Counted from the first letter of the stretch, positions 19,087 through 31,386 are shown. The stretch: 64,000 bases of DNA from Microcella alkalica (GCF_014595885.1 NZ_JABUKC010000004.1:124001-188000), one strand, 5' to 3'. The notes: generated by a model not told the origin, from the sequence alone. Made by a program: numbers and translations.

Positions 19087-20895
19087 CTACTCGGTCTCAG
19101 TCGGCGTCCAGTCCCAGATGTTCCAGAAGATCGTCGGCGAGATCGGGCCGGGGCTGACGCCCTCGACGCGGTCGCTGTACGCCGTGATTCCGGGGAACTG
19201 GAAGATGGTCAGACCGTAGTAGTCGTCCATCAGCAGCTTGTCGATCTGCAGCTGGATGTCGATCTGCTCCTGCGGGTCGAGAGCCGTGTCGAGCTCCTCG
19301 AGCAGCGCGTCAACCTCGGGGTTCGAGTAGAAGTTGAGGTTGTTGATGCCGCCCGTGCGGAACGTGGCCGAGCTGTTGGTCACACCGAGGCTCGTCGACT
19401 GCCAGCCGAAGAACACCGCGTCGTAGGCACCGGGGGTGCCGAGGAGGCCACCCCACTGGTCGCTGCCGCAGTCGGTCACGTTGAAGCCGGCCTGGTTGGC
19501 CGACTCCTGGATGAGCGCGAACTCGTTCACGCGGCGAGGGTTGTTCGTCGCGTAGAGGATGCAGACCTCAGGGTTCGTGACGCCGGCCTCGGCGAGGAGC
19601 GCCTGAGCGCCCTCGATGTCGACCTCACCGAACTGCTCGGCCATGCCGTTGTTCTCGACGGTCTCGTCGTAGCCGGGCGCACCGGGCACGAAGAGCTGCG
19701 AGTTGCGCACCTCGGCCTCGGGGTTGAGCGGCTTGATGAGCGTGTCGACGATCTGCTGGCGCGGGATGGTCTTCAGGAAGGCCTCGCGCACGAGCGGGTC
19801 GTTGAAGGTGCCGCTCTTCGACTGGTCGAACTGCAGGTCGATGTGCTCGTAGGTGCCCTCGATGCCGTTCAGGACGGTGATGCCGTCGAGCTCGGCGAGC
19901 GCGTCGGCCACGTCGGCGGTCGCCTGGGGGCTGATCACGTCGACCTCGCCGTTCGCGAGCGCCTGGACGGCCGCGAGCGGGTCGGTGATGAAGCGGACGG
20001 TGACCTCTTCGATCTGCGGGGTGTTGGCGCCCACGTAGTTCGGGTTGGCCTCGAGGGTGATGTACTGGTCGGCCACGAAGTCGGTGATCTGGTACGGGCC
20101 GTTGACGACGAGCAGGTTCGCGTCCTCCTCAGCCGGCATCTCGGTGAAGTTCCAGTCCGAGTTCCAGACCGACGAGATCGCGGCGAGGGCCTCCTGGTCC
20201 TCGTTCTGGATGGCCTCGACGAGCGCGTCCTTGGCCTCCTGCGCGTCCTCGATGCCGAGCGCGCGCTGCGCGACGACGTGCGCCGGCAGGCCCACGCCGA
20301 AGACGAGCTCCCAGTCGACGAAGATGTTGTCGTACTCGAGGGTGATGGTGCCGTCCTCGATCTCGGGCGTCTGCGAGACGTTCTCGAGGCCCCCGCCGAG
20401 CGCGCCGTCGAAGTAGACGACGTCCGTCGGGTAGTCGTCGGTGAACTCACCGGTCTCGGGGTCGGTGAACTCGCTCGGGTCGAACTCGGGGGTGTTCAGC
20501 ACGCCCGAGTTGGCGGCCCACGCGAGCAGCATGTCGGCCTCGTCGACGGGCACCTCGTCCGACCACTGCACGCCATCGGCGATCGTGTACTCGACGACCA
20601 GCGGGTCCTCCGAGACGACCTCGTAGGTGCCGAACGACTCGTCCTGCTGCAGCTCGGGCGTGTTGTCGTAGTAGTTGAACGCACCGCTCGTCATGTAGAC
20701 GATGTTCGCGTTCGCCGTGGCGTTACCGAACGAGGTGTTGCTGTTGTACGAGTAGAACGGCTGGTTCCACGCGACCGTGATCGAGCTGCCTTCGACGACC
20801 TCGGACTCCTGCTGCGGTGCAGCGCAGGCCGAGAGGACGAGAGCGCTCGCCGCGATCGTGGCCGCACCCGCTGCCCCGATTCTGCTGATTCGCAA
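19087..20895 (-). CDS. Peptide ABC transporter solute-binding lipoprotein (family 5)
   Basis: A 602-residue extracytoplasmic binding protein with a signal peptide ending in the lipobox VLSACAAP (Cys about residue 23). The body has the family-5 pattern: a region about 45-60 with ITVAWNQPFYSYNSNTSFGN, later LVREAFLKTIPRQQIVDTLI, and a C-terminal PGPISPTIFWNIWDWTPTE. It captures oligopeptides or similar ligands and delivers them to the permeases downstream. The start is TTG at 20895, directly after AGGAGG (20905-20900) with a 4-base gap; no ATG or GTG gives a signal peptide. It is the first gene of the importer operon. Confidence 0.9.
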   Translation of the reverse strand: MRISRIGAAGAATIAASALVLSACAAPQQESEVVEGSSITVAWNQPFYSYNSNTSFGNATANANIVYMTSGAFNYYDNTPELQQDESFGTYEVVSEDPLVVEYTIADGVQWSDEVPVDEADMLLAWAANSGVLNTPEFDPSEFTDPETGEFTDDYPTDVVYFDGALGGGLENVSQTPEIEDGTITLEYDNIFVDWELVFGVGLPAHVVAQRALGIEDAQEAKDALVEAIQNEDQEALAAISSVWNSDWNFTEMPAEEDANLLVVNGPYQITDFVADQYITLEANPNYVGANTPQIEEVTVRFITDPLAAVQALANGEVDVISPQATADVADALAELDGITVLNGIEGTYEHIDLQFDQSKSGTFNDPLVREAFLKTIPRQQIVDTLIKPLNPEAEVRNSQLFVPGAPGYDETVENNGMAEQFGEVDIEGAQALLAEAGVTNPEVCILYATNNPRRVNEFALIQESANQAGFNVTDCGSDQWGGLLGTPGAYDAVFFGWQSTSLGVTNSSATFRTGGINNLNFYSNPEVDALLEELDTALDPQEQIDIQLQIDKLLMDDYYGLTIFQFPGITAYSDRVEGVSPGPISPTIFWNIWDWTPTETE

Positions 20896-21006
20896 TTTTC
20901 CTCCTGTGCAAGATGGACGCGCGGCGGCACGGATGGGCGCGCCGTCACGCCTGTTGGCTATGACCCTAGAGAGGGGCACAGCGCCAGGCCAAACCCTAAG
21001 CGCATT

Positions 21007-21024
21007 CGTTACACACCGGTAACG
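21007..21024. promoter_or_regulatory. CGTTAC-N6-GTAACG inverted repeat upstream of the importer operon
   Basis: Six-base perfect arms with a 6-base spacer, about 110 bases before the TTG start. A weak minus-strand box TAGGGT lies around 20965, so this would be an upstream regulator site. No regulator gene is adjacent. The whole gap 20896-21278 (383 bases) contains no gene that I can support. Confidence 0.35.
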
Positions 21025-21278
21025 ACATTCGAGCAATCCTGTGCACGAGTACGGATCATTGCGTCACCCGGCCCTCACCAAGCACGATCGTTGCGTCGAC
21101 CGCGCGGGAGTGGCGCGACTGCGCGCTTCCGCGAGGCGTCAGTCGAGCATCCGTCGCCTTCGGGTTTGTCGGGGTGCGCCAATGAGCGGCGGCGTTCGGG
21201 CACGTGCGCTCCCCCGATCGCACAACGTCGCTCGTCCGCGCGCAGGGTGCGACGAGGTTCGCGCGGGATACTGGCGCC

Positions 21279-22076
21279 GTGACCTCGACGCCCTCCGACG
21301 ATCGCGCGCCGGGCCTCCCCTCGCGCCGTCGGCTGCGGGCGGAGATCCTGCTCGTGCTCGGGCTCTCGCTCGGCGCGAGCGCGGTCTACTCGATCGTCGC
21401 GATCGCCGAGCGCGTCACGCGCGACGTGCCGCTGGCCCAGCAGACCGCGACCATCAACCGGCCGCGAGCGGAGCGCGAGGTCTTCGACCTCATCTACCAG
21501 CTGCTCGGGGTCTTCTTCGACCTCGTGCCCGTCGCGCTCGTGGCCTTCCTGCTCTGGAGCACCGCGCGACCCCACCTGCAGCGGCTCGGCATCGACGGCT
21601 CGCGGCCGTGGCGCGACACGCGCGACGGGCTCGGGCTCGCCCTGCTGATCGGCGTGCCGGGCCTCGGCGTGTACCTGCTCGGGCGCGAGCTCGGTCTCAC
21701 CGTCACCGTCGTGCCCACGGCGCTCGACACCTACTGGTGGACGGTGCCCGTGCTGCTGCTCGCCGCCGTGCGCGCCGGCGTCACCGAGGAGGTCATCGCC
21801 GTCGGCTACCTGTTCGCCCGGCTGCGCGACCTGCGCTGGAGCCCGTGGGCGATCATCCTCACGAGCGCGCTCCTGCGGGCGACGTATCACCTCTACCAGG
21901 GGTTCGGGGCCTTCATCGGCAACTTCGTGATGGGCATCGTGTTCGGCTGGATCTACACCCGCACGGGCCGCGTGCTGCCGCTCGTCATCGGCCACACGGT
22001 CATCGACGCTGTGATCTTCGTGGGATACCCCTGGGCGGCGAGCGCGTTCCCGGAACTTCTCGGGTTGCCCGCCTAA
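21279..22076 (+). CDS. CPBP family intramembrane metalloprotease (CAAX-like)
   Basis: A 265-residue membrane protein with about seven hydrophobic segments. The conserved motifs are EEVIAVGYLFARLRD (two Glu, first motif), RATYHLYQG (His of the second motif) and VIGHTVIDAV (His of the third), all expected to face the membrane active site. The family includes eukaryotic CAAX prenyl proteases and bacterial bacteriocin-immunity proteins; the substrate is unknown here. The GTG start at 21279 is six bases after GATACT. The peroxiredoxin gene follows 9 bases downstream on the same strand. Confidence 0.85.
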   Translation: MTSTPSDDRAPGLPSRRRLRAEILLVLGLSLGASAVYSIVAIAERVTRDVPLAQQTATINRPRAEREVFDLIYQLLGVFFDLVPVALVAFLLWSTARPHLQRLGIDGSRPWRDTRDGLGLALLIGVPGLGVYLLGRELGLTVTVVPTALDTYWWTVPVLLLAAVRAGVTEEVIAVGYLFARLRDLRWSPWAIILTSALLRATYHLYQGFGAFIGNFVMGIVFGWIYTRTGRVLPLVIGHTVIDAVIFVGYPWAASAFPELLGLPA

Positions 22077-22085
22077 CCTCACGGC

Positions 22086-22598
22086 ATGCCTCAGCCCGAG
22101 ATCGGTCAGCTCGCGCCCGACTTCACCCTGCCCGGCGTCACGCTCGAGGGCACGGATGCCCAGCACCGGCTCTTCTCGCTGCGCGAGCACCGCGGCTCGC
22201 CCCTCGTGCTCGCGTTCTACCCCGCCGATGCCTCGCCCGGCTGCACGGCGCAGCTGTGCAACTACCAGAGCGAGCTCGCTGGCTTCGAGGCGCTCGGCGC
22301 CGAGGTCTGGGCGATCAGCCGCCAGTCGACGGCCTCGCACGAGTCGTTCGCCCGGCGCTCGAAGCTCGCGTTCCCGCTGCTCGCCGACGAGCGCGGCGAC
22401 GTCGTCGACGCCTACGGGGTGTCGCTGTTCGGCGTCGGCGTGCGCCGCTCGGTGTTCGTGCTCGACGCCGAGGGGGTCGTGCGCTGGAAGCACGTGGCGC
22501 TCGTCGGCATGACGTACCAGAGCGCTGCGACGATCCAGGAGCAGCTCGCGCTGCTGCCCGGGGCGCGCGGGCTCGGCGGAGCATCCGCCGCTTCGTAG
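22086..22598 (+). CDS. Peroxiredoxin, AhpC/TSA (Bcp-like)
   Basis: A 170-residue thioredoxin-fold peroxidase. The peroxidatic Cys is Cys53 in FYPADASPGCTAQLC and Cys58 is placed five residues later, as in the Bcp/PrxQ subgroup with an intramolecular disulfide. VGVRRSVFVLDAEG is the usual later beta-strand. It reduces hydroperoxides using thioredoxin or a similar donor. ATG 22086 follows TAACCT (22074-22079) by six bases; that box contains the TAA stop of the preceding protease gene, so the peroxiredoxin appears to have a separate leaderless promoter. Confidence 0.9.
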   Translation: MPQPEIGQLAPDFTLPGVTLEGTDAQHRLFSLREHRGSPLVLAFYPADASPGCTAQLCNYQSELAGFEALGAEVWAISRQSTASHESFARRSKLAFPLLADERGDVVDAYGVSLFGVGVRRSVFVLDAEGVVRWKHVALVGMTYQSAATIQEQLALLPGARGLGGASAAS

Positions 22599-22624
22599 CC
22601 CGCGCGCCCGCGGTCAGCGCGCCG

Positions 22625-25549
<2,925 letters not shown>

Positions 25550-25564
25550 GGGTGTCGCGGGCTC

Positions 25565-25936
25565 CTACTGGCCGATGAGGGCGCGGTACTCGTCGGCGCT
25601 CAGCAGCGCCGGGGTCTCGCTGACGCGCACCTTGACGAGCCAGCCGTCGCCGTACGGGTCGGCGTTGATGGTCTCGGGGGCGTCGACGACGGCCTGGTTG
25701 GCCTCGACTACCTCGCCGTCGAGCGGCGCGTACAGCTCGCCGACCGACTTCGTCGACTCGACCTCGCCGACGATCGAGCCCGAGCTGACGCTCGCGCCCA
25801 CCTTCGGCAGGTCGACGTAGACGACGTCACCGAGGGCGTCGGCCGCGTACTGCGTGATGCCCACGGTGGCGACGTCGCCCTCGAGGCGCACCCACTCGTG
25901 CTCGGCGGTGTACTGCAGGTCGGCGGGAACGCTCAT
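25565..25936 (-). CDS. gcvH: Glycine cleavage system H protein
   Basis: A 123-residue lipoyl-carrier protein, the normal length. It starts [20 protein letters not shown], and the lipoylated Lys is in [15 protein letters not shown] with the surrounding IVGEVE turn. The C-terminal [12 protein letters not shown] motif is conserved. It shuttles the aminomethyl and methylamine intermediates between GcvP, GcvT and the dihydrolipoamide dehydrogenase. ATG 25936 is two bases from the gcvT stop, so translation is tightly coupled. Confidence 0.96.
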   Translation of the reverse strand: MSVPADLQYTAEHEWVRLEGDVATVGITQYAADALGDVVYVDLPKVGASVSSGSIVGEVESTKSVGELYAPLDGEVVEANQAVVDAPETINADPYGDGWLVKVRVSETPALLSADEYRALIGQ

Positions 25937-25938
25937 GA

Positions 25939-27078
25939 TCAGGCTTCTTTCTTGTAGAACGGGAGCGGGACGACGGTCGCAGGGATGCGGCTGCCGCGGA
26001 CGTCGAGGTCGAGCTGCGCGCCGACGGCGGCGTGCGCGGGGTGCACGAAGGCCATCGCGATCGGGTGGCCGAGCGTCGGCGACAGCGCGCCGGAGGTGAT
26101 CTCGCCGACCACCTCGTCGCCCGCCATCACCGGGTAGCCGGCGCGCGCAGCGCGCCTGCCCTCGGCCGCAAGGCCGACGAGCACGCGGGCGTCGTCGCCC
26201 GGGCCGCGCTCGATCGCCTCCTTGCCGACGAAGTGCGGCTTGTCGGTCACGACCACGCGACCCAGGCCCGCCTGCACCGGCTGGATGCTCAGGCCGAGCT
26301 CGTGGCCGTAGAGCGGCATGCCCGCCTCGAGGCGCAGCGTGTCGCGCGAGGCCAGGCCGCACGGCTGCAGGCCGAGCGGCGCGCCGGCCTCGAGCAGGGC
26401 CGCCCACAGCCCGGCGGCGTGCGCGGTGTCGAGGTAGAGCTCGAAGCCGTCCTCGCCCGTGTAGCCGGTGCGGGCCACGAGCACGGCGACCGAGTCGTCG
26501 CTCGCCGGGTCGGCGACGAAGGCGCCCGTCGTCCAGGCGTAGTACTTCAGCTCGTCGAGCTCGGGGGCGACGAAGGCGCTCGTCGCCTCGAGCACGGCGC
26601 GCGCAGCGGGCCCCTGCACGGCGATGAGGGCCGTCGCGTCGGTGCGGTCGTCGATCGCGACCGCGTGGTCGGCGGTGCGCTGCGTGAGGGCGGCGACCAC
26701 GGCATCCCGGTTCGAGGCGTTCGCGACGACCAGGAACTCGTGGTCGGTGATGCGGTAGACGATGAGGTCGTCGATGATGCCGCCGTGCTCGTCGAGGATG
26801 AGGGAGTACTTGGCCTTCCCGACGGAGAGCGCCGACAGCCGGCCGGCGAGGGCCTCGTCGAGGAAGGCGCCGGCGGCCTCGCCGATGACCGCGATCTCGG
26901 CCATGTGCGAGATGTCGAACAGGCCCGCGGCGGTGCGCACGGCGTGGTGCTCGGCGAGGTCGGAGGTGTAGCGCACCGGCATCTGCCAGCCGGCGAAGTC
27001 GGTGAAGCTCGCGCCGAGCGCGACGTGCTGATCGTGCAGGGGCGAGAGACGCGAGACGGGAGTGGAGGGTTCGGACAC
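25939..27078 (-). CDS. gcvT: Aminomethyltransferase, T protein
   Basis: A 379-residue folate-binding enzyme with the family start [24 protein letters not shown], the [11 protein letters not shown] segment and [13 protein letters not shown]. It releases ammonia from the H-protein intermediate and forms 5,10-methylene-tetrahydrofolate. The start is GTG 27078 with AGGAGA (27089-27084) upstream. A 7-base sequence overlapping that ribosome site can pair with the 3' end of the riboswitch, indicating translational control by glycine. Confidence 0.96.
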   Translation of the reverse strand: MSEPSTPVSRLSPLHDQHVALGASFTDFAGWQMPVRYTSDLAEHHAVRTAAGLFDISHMAEIAVIGEAAGAFLDEALAGRLSALSVGKAKYSLILDEHGGIIDDLIVYRITDHEFLVVANASNRDAVVAALTQRTADHAVAIDDRTDATALIAVQGPAARAVLEATSAFVAPELDELKYYAWTTGAFVADPASDDSVAVLVARTGYTGEDGFELYLDTAHAAGLWAALLEAGAPLGLQPCGLASRDTLRLEAGMPLYGHELGLSIQPVQAGLGRVVVTDKPHFVGKEAIERGPGDDARVLVGLAAEGRRAARAGYPVMAGDEVVGEITSGALSPTLGHPIAMAFVHPAHAAVGAQLDLDVRGSRIPATVVPLPFYKKEA

Positions 27079-27106
27079 GGAGTTCTCCTGACGCTGAAGG
27101 CCGGTG

Positions 27107-27336
27107 GAACTCCCCCTCTGTCATGGTGCCTGAGAGCTTCGGTCGGCCGAGCCCGGTCGTGCCGGTCGGGGCGTCGCTTTCACCGTGGGCGAGAGCGTCG
27201 GTCACCGACAGCGGTGTCGGATGCGCGCTCTGCTTTTCAGAGTGGCCTGGCGAGAGCGGTACGCGTACCTGAGAGATTGGCGGGGAGGCTTGCTCCTTCG
27301 GTGCCGTCGGCGGCCTGGGCCCCGTCGGCTCTCCCG
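27107..27336 (-). ncRNA. Tandem glycine riboswitch
   Basis: On the minus strand the leader of gcvT shows the conserved blocks of two glycine aptamers in series. The first begins GGGAGAG (27335-27329), continues GCACCGAAGGAGCAAGCC, and has AATCTCTCAGGTA (near 27280-27265). The second ends in CTCTCAGGCACC and GACAGAGGGGG next to 27114. A likely promoter box TACGCT is at 27394-27389, giving a leader of about 300 bases. The 3' GGAGTTC (27113-27107) pairs perfectly with GAACTCC (27085-27079) at the ribosome site, which would make the switch act on translation. 27341-27492 shows nothing else apart from this promoter. Confidence 0.88.
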
Positions 27337-27492
27337 CACTCGCTGTGCGGCCCGGTGTTCGGTTGTGGTGGAGCGGTCGTGCAGGGTCAGCGTAGCAAGC
27401 CCCGGTGGGCGAGGACGAGGGGGCGCGCGCCGCGCGGGTTCGCTCTGCGCCACGTCGAGGAGCGTCGCGCCCGCGTGGGGGGCGTCTGGGTC

Positions 27493-29205
27493 TCAGCCGC
27501 AGTCCGGGCGGCAGGTGCGCTGCGAGAGCGCGTCGACGAGCACGGTGCCGAGATCCTCGGGCCGTGTGGCCGAGTAGGCGCCGCCGCCCGTGGCCTCCGC
27601 GATGCGCGACATGGCCGCGAGGTCGGTGTCGGGGCCGAAGCCGATCATGATGACCGGCACGGGCCGCGCCGGGTCGGCGCGCGCGTCGAGCTCGGCGATG
27701 AGCTGCTCGAGCGAGAGGCCGTCGGCATCCTCGTTGCGACCGTCGGTGATGAGCAGCACCGAGTTGACCTTGTCCGGCTCCCACGTCTGGCGCGCGCGGT
27801 CGGTCGCCGCGAGCACCGTGTCGTAGAGCCCGGTCGCCCCGCCGAGCCGCCCGGGCAGCGAGTCGATGACCTCGGCGATGCGCGCGAGCTGCGCCGGGTC
27901 GGCGAGCGGCTCCACCGGCACGAGGTCCTCCCAGTCCTGCCCGCCGACGCGCTCGGTCGAGAAGACCCACACCCCGAGCTCCGCCTCCCCGGGGAAGCGC
28001 TGCACCGCCGCGAGCGCCGCCTGCTGGAAGACGTCGATGCGGCGCAGACCGCCGCCGGCGGGCTCCTCCATCGAGCCCGAGACGTCGATGACCGCGAGCA
28101 TGCGGGAGCGCAGGGTCAGCACGCTCCACGACCGCAGCGCCGCGAGCTGCTCGGCGGCGGGCGGCGGCGACAGGGCGCCCTCCAGTCGCTCGACGACGCC
28201 CGCGATGCCGATCGTGCCGCTGCCGTCGGCGGCGCGGAACCCCGCGCGCTCGCGAGCGCCCTCGGCCGCCTCCAGTGCCGCGGCGACGGTCGCGAGCGCG
28301 ACCGCGCGGCGATCGGCGGCGCGCTCGCCCTCCGGCTCGCCCTCGGCGGCGGTGCCGGCAGCCTCGGTCTCGGGGGCCAGGTCGACGAACGGCAGCTGCA
28401 GCAGCGGCGCGCCCTCGCTGGGGTAGATCGCCACCCAGGGCTCGGTGCCCCCCGCGGCGTTGCGGGCGGCGACGGCGTGCTCGGTCGTCACCACGACGGT
28501 CGCCGCGTCGGCGGTCGCGGCCATCGCGAGCGCCTGGTCGAGATCGGCGGGGATCTCGCGCCCGAGGCGGATCATCGCGGCCGCAAAGCGCCGATCGGCC
28601 TCCTCGCCCGCGACGGCGGCGCGCAGCGCGGGCAGCCCGGCCAGACTCGCCGCCGACTGCTCCGGATCGGGCAGCAGGGTCGGCAGGGTCTCGGCCGCCA
28701 CACGGCTCCAGCTCGGCGCCTCGCCGAGCTCGTCGGCGCGCGCGGCGGGCGCCGCGAGCACGACGGGCGTCGCGGCGATGACCGTGAGCTGCTCGATCGC
28801 CGGCGCCGGGCGACCGAGCGAGGCCGCCGTCGACGTCGCCCGATCGAGCCAGACCGTCGAATCCGGGATCCAGGCGTCGACGCCCGCGAGCGCGCCCGCG
28901 GCGACGACTGCCGCGGTGTCGGCCGACTCCTGCTCGCGCACGTCGAGGAGCACGCACGCCTCGTCGTCGACCGAGAGGTCGGCGGCCACGTCGGCCGCGA
29001 TCGCGGCGGCCTCGGGATCGACGGCGACCGTGAGCTCGACGCGATCGCCGCATCCCGAGGCGAAGGCGGAGACGAGCGGGTCGATGAGCCCAGCCCGCCA
29101 CCCGACGACGCCCGCGATCACGAGCGTCATGGCCGTGACGGCCGCGAACACCGCGGCGGCGAGTCCGGTGCGCGAGCGCTCACGGGGCAGGCGGTGTCGG
29201 CTCAC
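27493..29205 (-). CDS. Membrane-anchored protein with substrate-binding-like and VWA domains
   Basis: A 570-residue protein. An N-terminal helix (residues 14-36) anchors it. Residues about 50-350 look like a periplasmic-binding-protein fold ([51 protein letters not shown]). The C-terminal 365-560 is a von Willebrand A domain with a complete MIDAS: DVSGS 374-378, Thr458 in GGATGLYD and TDG 487-489. The family is extracellular and metal-dependent in adhesion or surface assembly, but the function of this combined type is unknown. The start GTG 29205 has GGAGA upstream. Two Cys residues near the C-terminus (RTCRPDCG) may form a disulfide. Confidence 0.75.
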   Translation of the reverse strand: MSRHRLPRERSRTGLAAAVFAAVTAMTLVIAGVVGWRAGLIDPLVSAFASGCGDRVELTVAVDPEAAAIAADVAADLSVDDEACVLLDVREQESADTAAVVAAGALAGVDAWIPDSTVWLDRATSTAASLGRPAPAIEQLTVIAATPVVLAAPAARADELGEAPSWSRVAAETLPTLLPDPEQSAASLAGLPALRAAVAGEEADRRFAAAMIRLGREIPADLDQALAMAATADAATVVVTTEHAVAARNAAGGTEPWVAIYPSEGAPLLQLPFVDLAPETEAAGTAAEGEPEGERAADRRAVALATVAAALEAAEGARERAGFRAADGSGTIGIAGVVERLEGALSPPPAAEQLAALRSWSVLTLRSRMLAVIDVSGSMEEPAGGGLRRIDVFQQAALAAVQRFPGEAELGVWVFSTERVGGQDWEDLVPVEPLADPAQLARIAEVIDSLPGRLGGATGLYDTVLAATDRARQTWEPDKVNSVLLITDGRNEDADGLSLEQLIAELDARADPARPVPVIMIGFGPDTDLAAMSRIAEATGGGAYSATRPEDLGTVLVDALSQRTCRPDCG

Positions 29206-29251
29206 GGCGTCTCCATCGGGCTGAGCTGAGGCGCCGCAGGGCGACGGCGCG

Positions 29252-29272
29252 GGTCCCCCTTTCGGGGGCCAC
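29252..29272 (-). terminator. Short GC hairpin after the stress-protein gene
   Basis: CCCCC (29255-29259), a 4-base loop and GGGGG (29264-29268), extendable by one or two pairs. It lies about 55 bases beyond the stop at 29326. No T run follows, so it is only a candidate terminator. Confidence 0.4.
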
Positions 29273-29325
29273 GGGCCAGTCTACGAAGACCCGAGCGGTG
29301 CGCAAGCGTCCGCCGGGTCGGGAGG

Positions 29326-30018
29326 TCAGCGTGGGCCGGGCTCGTCGGAAACGGGGGCGGCGCCGGATCCGCCCCCGGGACCGTCGTCCGGCGTCGTCCC
29401 CGAGGGCGTGCCGGACGAGCCGGCGGAGCGCTCGCCGGGGCCGCTCGCCGGGGCCGCGGCGGGTCGGGGCGGTGCGGGCTCGGGTGCGGGCGGCGCGAGC
29501 GGAGCATCCGCCGCCACCGGCTCGGCCGCCGCGGAGGCGTCGCCAGCGAGCACGAGGCGGGCGCGCGCCGTCAGGTTCGGGTCGATGATGACCTGGTAGT
29601 TGCTCGCGACCACCTGGTGGGTCGCGGTGAAGTCGCGACGGCGGCGGTTGAGGGCGTACGAGACGACCCCGAACAGCAGGCCGAAGCCGGCACCGATGAG
29701 CGCCGCGGCGAGGATGAACGAGAAGTCGCCGGTCGGCGAGAACAGGAACAGCAGCAGCCCCAGGAAGAGGCCGAACCAGGCCCCGCTCGCGGCCCCGGCG
29801 AGCGCCGCCCGGCCGTAGGTGAGCTTGCCCGTGATGCGCTCGACGGTCTTGAGGTCGTTGCCGACGATCGACAGCTGCTTGACCGGGAAGTCGGCGATCG
29901 CGAGCCGGTTCACAACCTTCTGCGCCTCGGGGTACGTGTCGTACGTTCCGAGCACGTCGCCTCGCGGAACAGCGGGCGTCGGAGCCGTGCGGCGCGCGAA
30001 GGGGCTGGCGTTCGTCAT
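29326..30018 (-). CDS. General stress protein (GSP17M-like domain)
   Basis: A 230-residue protein. Residues about 20-75 match the general-stress-protein N-terminal domain (VLGTYDTYPEAQKVVNRLA and FPVKQLSIVGNDLKTVER), followed by two membrane helices (about 85-135) linked by FSPTGDFSF. The last 80 residues are a Pro/Ala-rich disordered tail. The family is induced by stress in Bacillus, but its biochemical activity is unknown. ATG 30018 follows CAGAAT (30030-30025) by six bases, so the mRNA is probably leaderless. It shares a 36-base divergent promoter with the MgtE-like gene. Confidence 0.75.
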   Translation of the reverse strand: MTNASPFARRTAPTPAVPRGDVLGTYDTYPEAQKVVNRLAIADFPVKQLSIVGNDLKTVERITGKLTYGRAALAGAASGAWFGLFLGLLLFLFSPTGDFSFILAAALIGAGFGLLFGVVSYALNRRRRDFTATHQVVASNYQVIIDPNLTARARLVLAGDASAAAEPVAADAPLAPPAPEPAPPRPAAAPASGPGERSAGSSGTPSGTTPDDGPGGGSGAAPVSDEPGPR

Positions 30019-30054
30019 CGGCTCATTCTGACAGCCCGGCGGTAGGGTTTCACC
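30019..30054. promoter_or_regulatory. Compact divergent promoter
   Basis: CAGAAT on the minus strand (30030-30025) and TAGGGT on the plus strand (30043-30048) each lie six bases before the start codon of the flanking gene. Their minus-35 elements would have to fall inside the opposite coding sequence, so the two promoters overlap and may compete. Confidence 0.55.
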
Positions 30055-31386
30055 GTGAGCGCCGCGAAAGTCTTCGTCGCCCGGCTGAGCGGGTGCTCCG
30101 TCTTCGACCCCGCCGGCGACAAGGTCGGCAAGGTGCGCGACGTGCTGGTCGTCTACCGGCGCACGGATGCTCCGCGCGTGGTCGGCCTCGTCGTCGAGGT
30201 GCCCGGCCGACGCCGGGTGTTCCTCTCCATCGGCCGTGTCACGAGCATCGGCTCGGGGCAGATCATCACGACCGGGCTCATCAACCTTCGCCGCTTCGAG
30301 CAGCGCGGCGGTGAGGTGCGCGTGCTCGCCGAGATGATCGGCCGCCGCGTCTCGCTGCGCGACGGCAGCGGCGAGGCCACGATCGAGGATGTCGCGATCG
30401 AGGAATCGGGCCCCGGCGAGTGGGCCGTCGGCCAGCTCTTCCTGCGCCGGCCCCGCCCGAGCGCCGCCCCGTTCGCGAAGGGCGCGACCGTCTTCGCCCG
30501 CTGGACGGACGTCACCGAGCGCGCCGCGGGCGCCGAGGGTCAGAGCGCCGAGCAGCTCATCGCGCAGTACACCGACCTGCTGCCCGCCGACCTCGCCAAC
30601 ACGCTGCTGGAGCTCTCGGAGGAGCGCCGCATGGAGGTCGCGGAGGAACTGCCCGACGACCGCCTCGCCGACGCCCTGGAGGAGATGCCGGAGTCGGACC
30701 AGGTGCAGATCCTCTCGCAGCTCGACGACGATCGCGCCGCCGACGTGCTCGACAACATGGAGCCCGACGACGCCGCCGACCTCATCGCCCAGCTGCCGGC
30801 CACGCGCGGCGAGCACCTGCTCGAGCTCATGGACCCGGAGGAGGCGGAGGACGTGCGCTTCCTGCTCTCGTACGACGCCGACACCGCTGGCGGTCTCATG
30901 ACGACCGAGCCGATCATCGTCTCGGCCGACGCGACCGTCGCCGAGGGGCTTGCGCTCATCCGCCGTCACGAGCTCGCGCCGGCGATCGGCGCCGCGATCT
31001 GCGTGACGCTGCCGCCGTACGAGCCGCCGACCGGCCGATACCTGGGCATGGTGCACTTCCAGCGGATGCTGCGCTACCCGCCGCACGAGCGCCTGGGCAC
31101 CCTGCTCGACCAGGGCATCGAGCCCGTCGCCCCCGACACCTCGGCCGCCGAAGTCTCGCGCCGCCTGGCGAGCTACGACCTCGTCTCGCTGCCCGTCGTC
31201 GACGAGGCGCGGCGCCTGGTCGGCGTCGTCACGATCGACGACGTGCTCGACTACCTGCTGCCCGACGACTGGCGCAGCGCCGAGCACGACGAGCCGCTGC
31301 CGCCGCGCGCGCGCCGCCGCTCCCCCGCCCCCGTGCCGCGCGTCGGTCGCGGCCCCGCCGCGAGGAGGCCGGGCGATGGCCGCTGA
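30055..31386 (+). CDS. Soluble MgtE-N/CBS domain protein with N-terminal PRC-barrel-like domain
   Basis: A 443-residue protein without predicted membrane helices. Residues 1-130 form a beta-rich PRC-barrel-like domain (VFDPAGDKVGKVRDVLVVY). Residues about 165-270 are the MgtE N-terminal helical superhelix (LPADLANTLLELSEERRMEVAEELPDDRLADALEEMPESDQ), and about 275-405 are paired CBS motifs (GGLMTTEPIIVSAD, LVSLPVVDE). True MgtE channels have a C-terminal membrane domain here absent, so it is more likely a magnesium- or nucleotide-sensing regulator than a transporter. GTG 30055 is six bases after TAGGGT. It overlaps the DUF1003 gene by 11 bases. Confidence 0.8.
   Translation: MSAAKVFVARLSGCSVFDPAGDKVGKVRDVLVVYRRTDAPRVVGLVVEVPGRRRVFLSIGRVTSIGSGQIITTGLINLRRFEQRGGEVRVLAEMIGRRVSLRDGSGEATIEDVAIEESGPGEWAVGQLFLRRPRPSAAPFAKGATVFARWTDVTERAAGAEGQSAEQLIAQYTDLLPADLANTLLELSEERRMEVAEELPDDRLADALEEMPESDQVQILSQLDDDRAADVLDNMEPDDAADLIAQLPATRGEHLLELMDPEEAEDVRFLLSYDADTAGGLMTTEPIIVSADATVAEGLALIRRHELAPAIGAAICVTLPPYEPPTGRYLGMVHFQRMLRYPPHERLGTLLDQGIEPVAPDTSAAEVSRRLASYDLVSLPVVDEARRLVGVVTIDDVLDYLLPDDWRSAEHDEPLPPRARRRSPAPVPRVGRGPAARRPGDGR

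Noticed and set aside
26032-29229. Plus-strand open frame of about 1065 codons opposite gcvT and the VWA gene
   Set aside because: It crosses the riboswitch and two conserved genes; composition is low-complexity Arg/Gly/Asp/Val.
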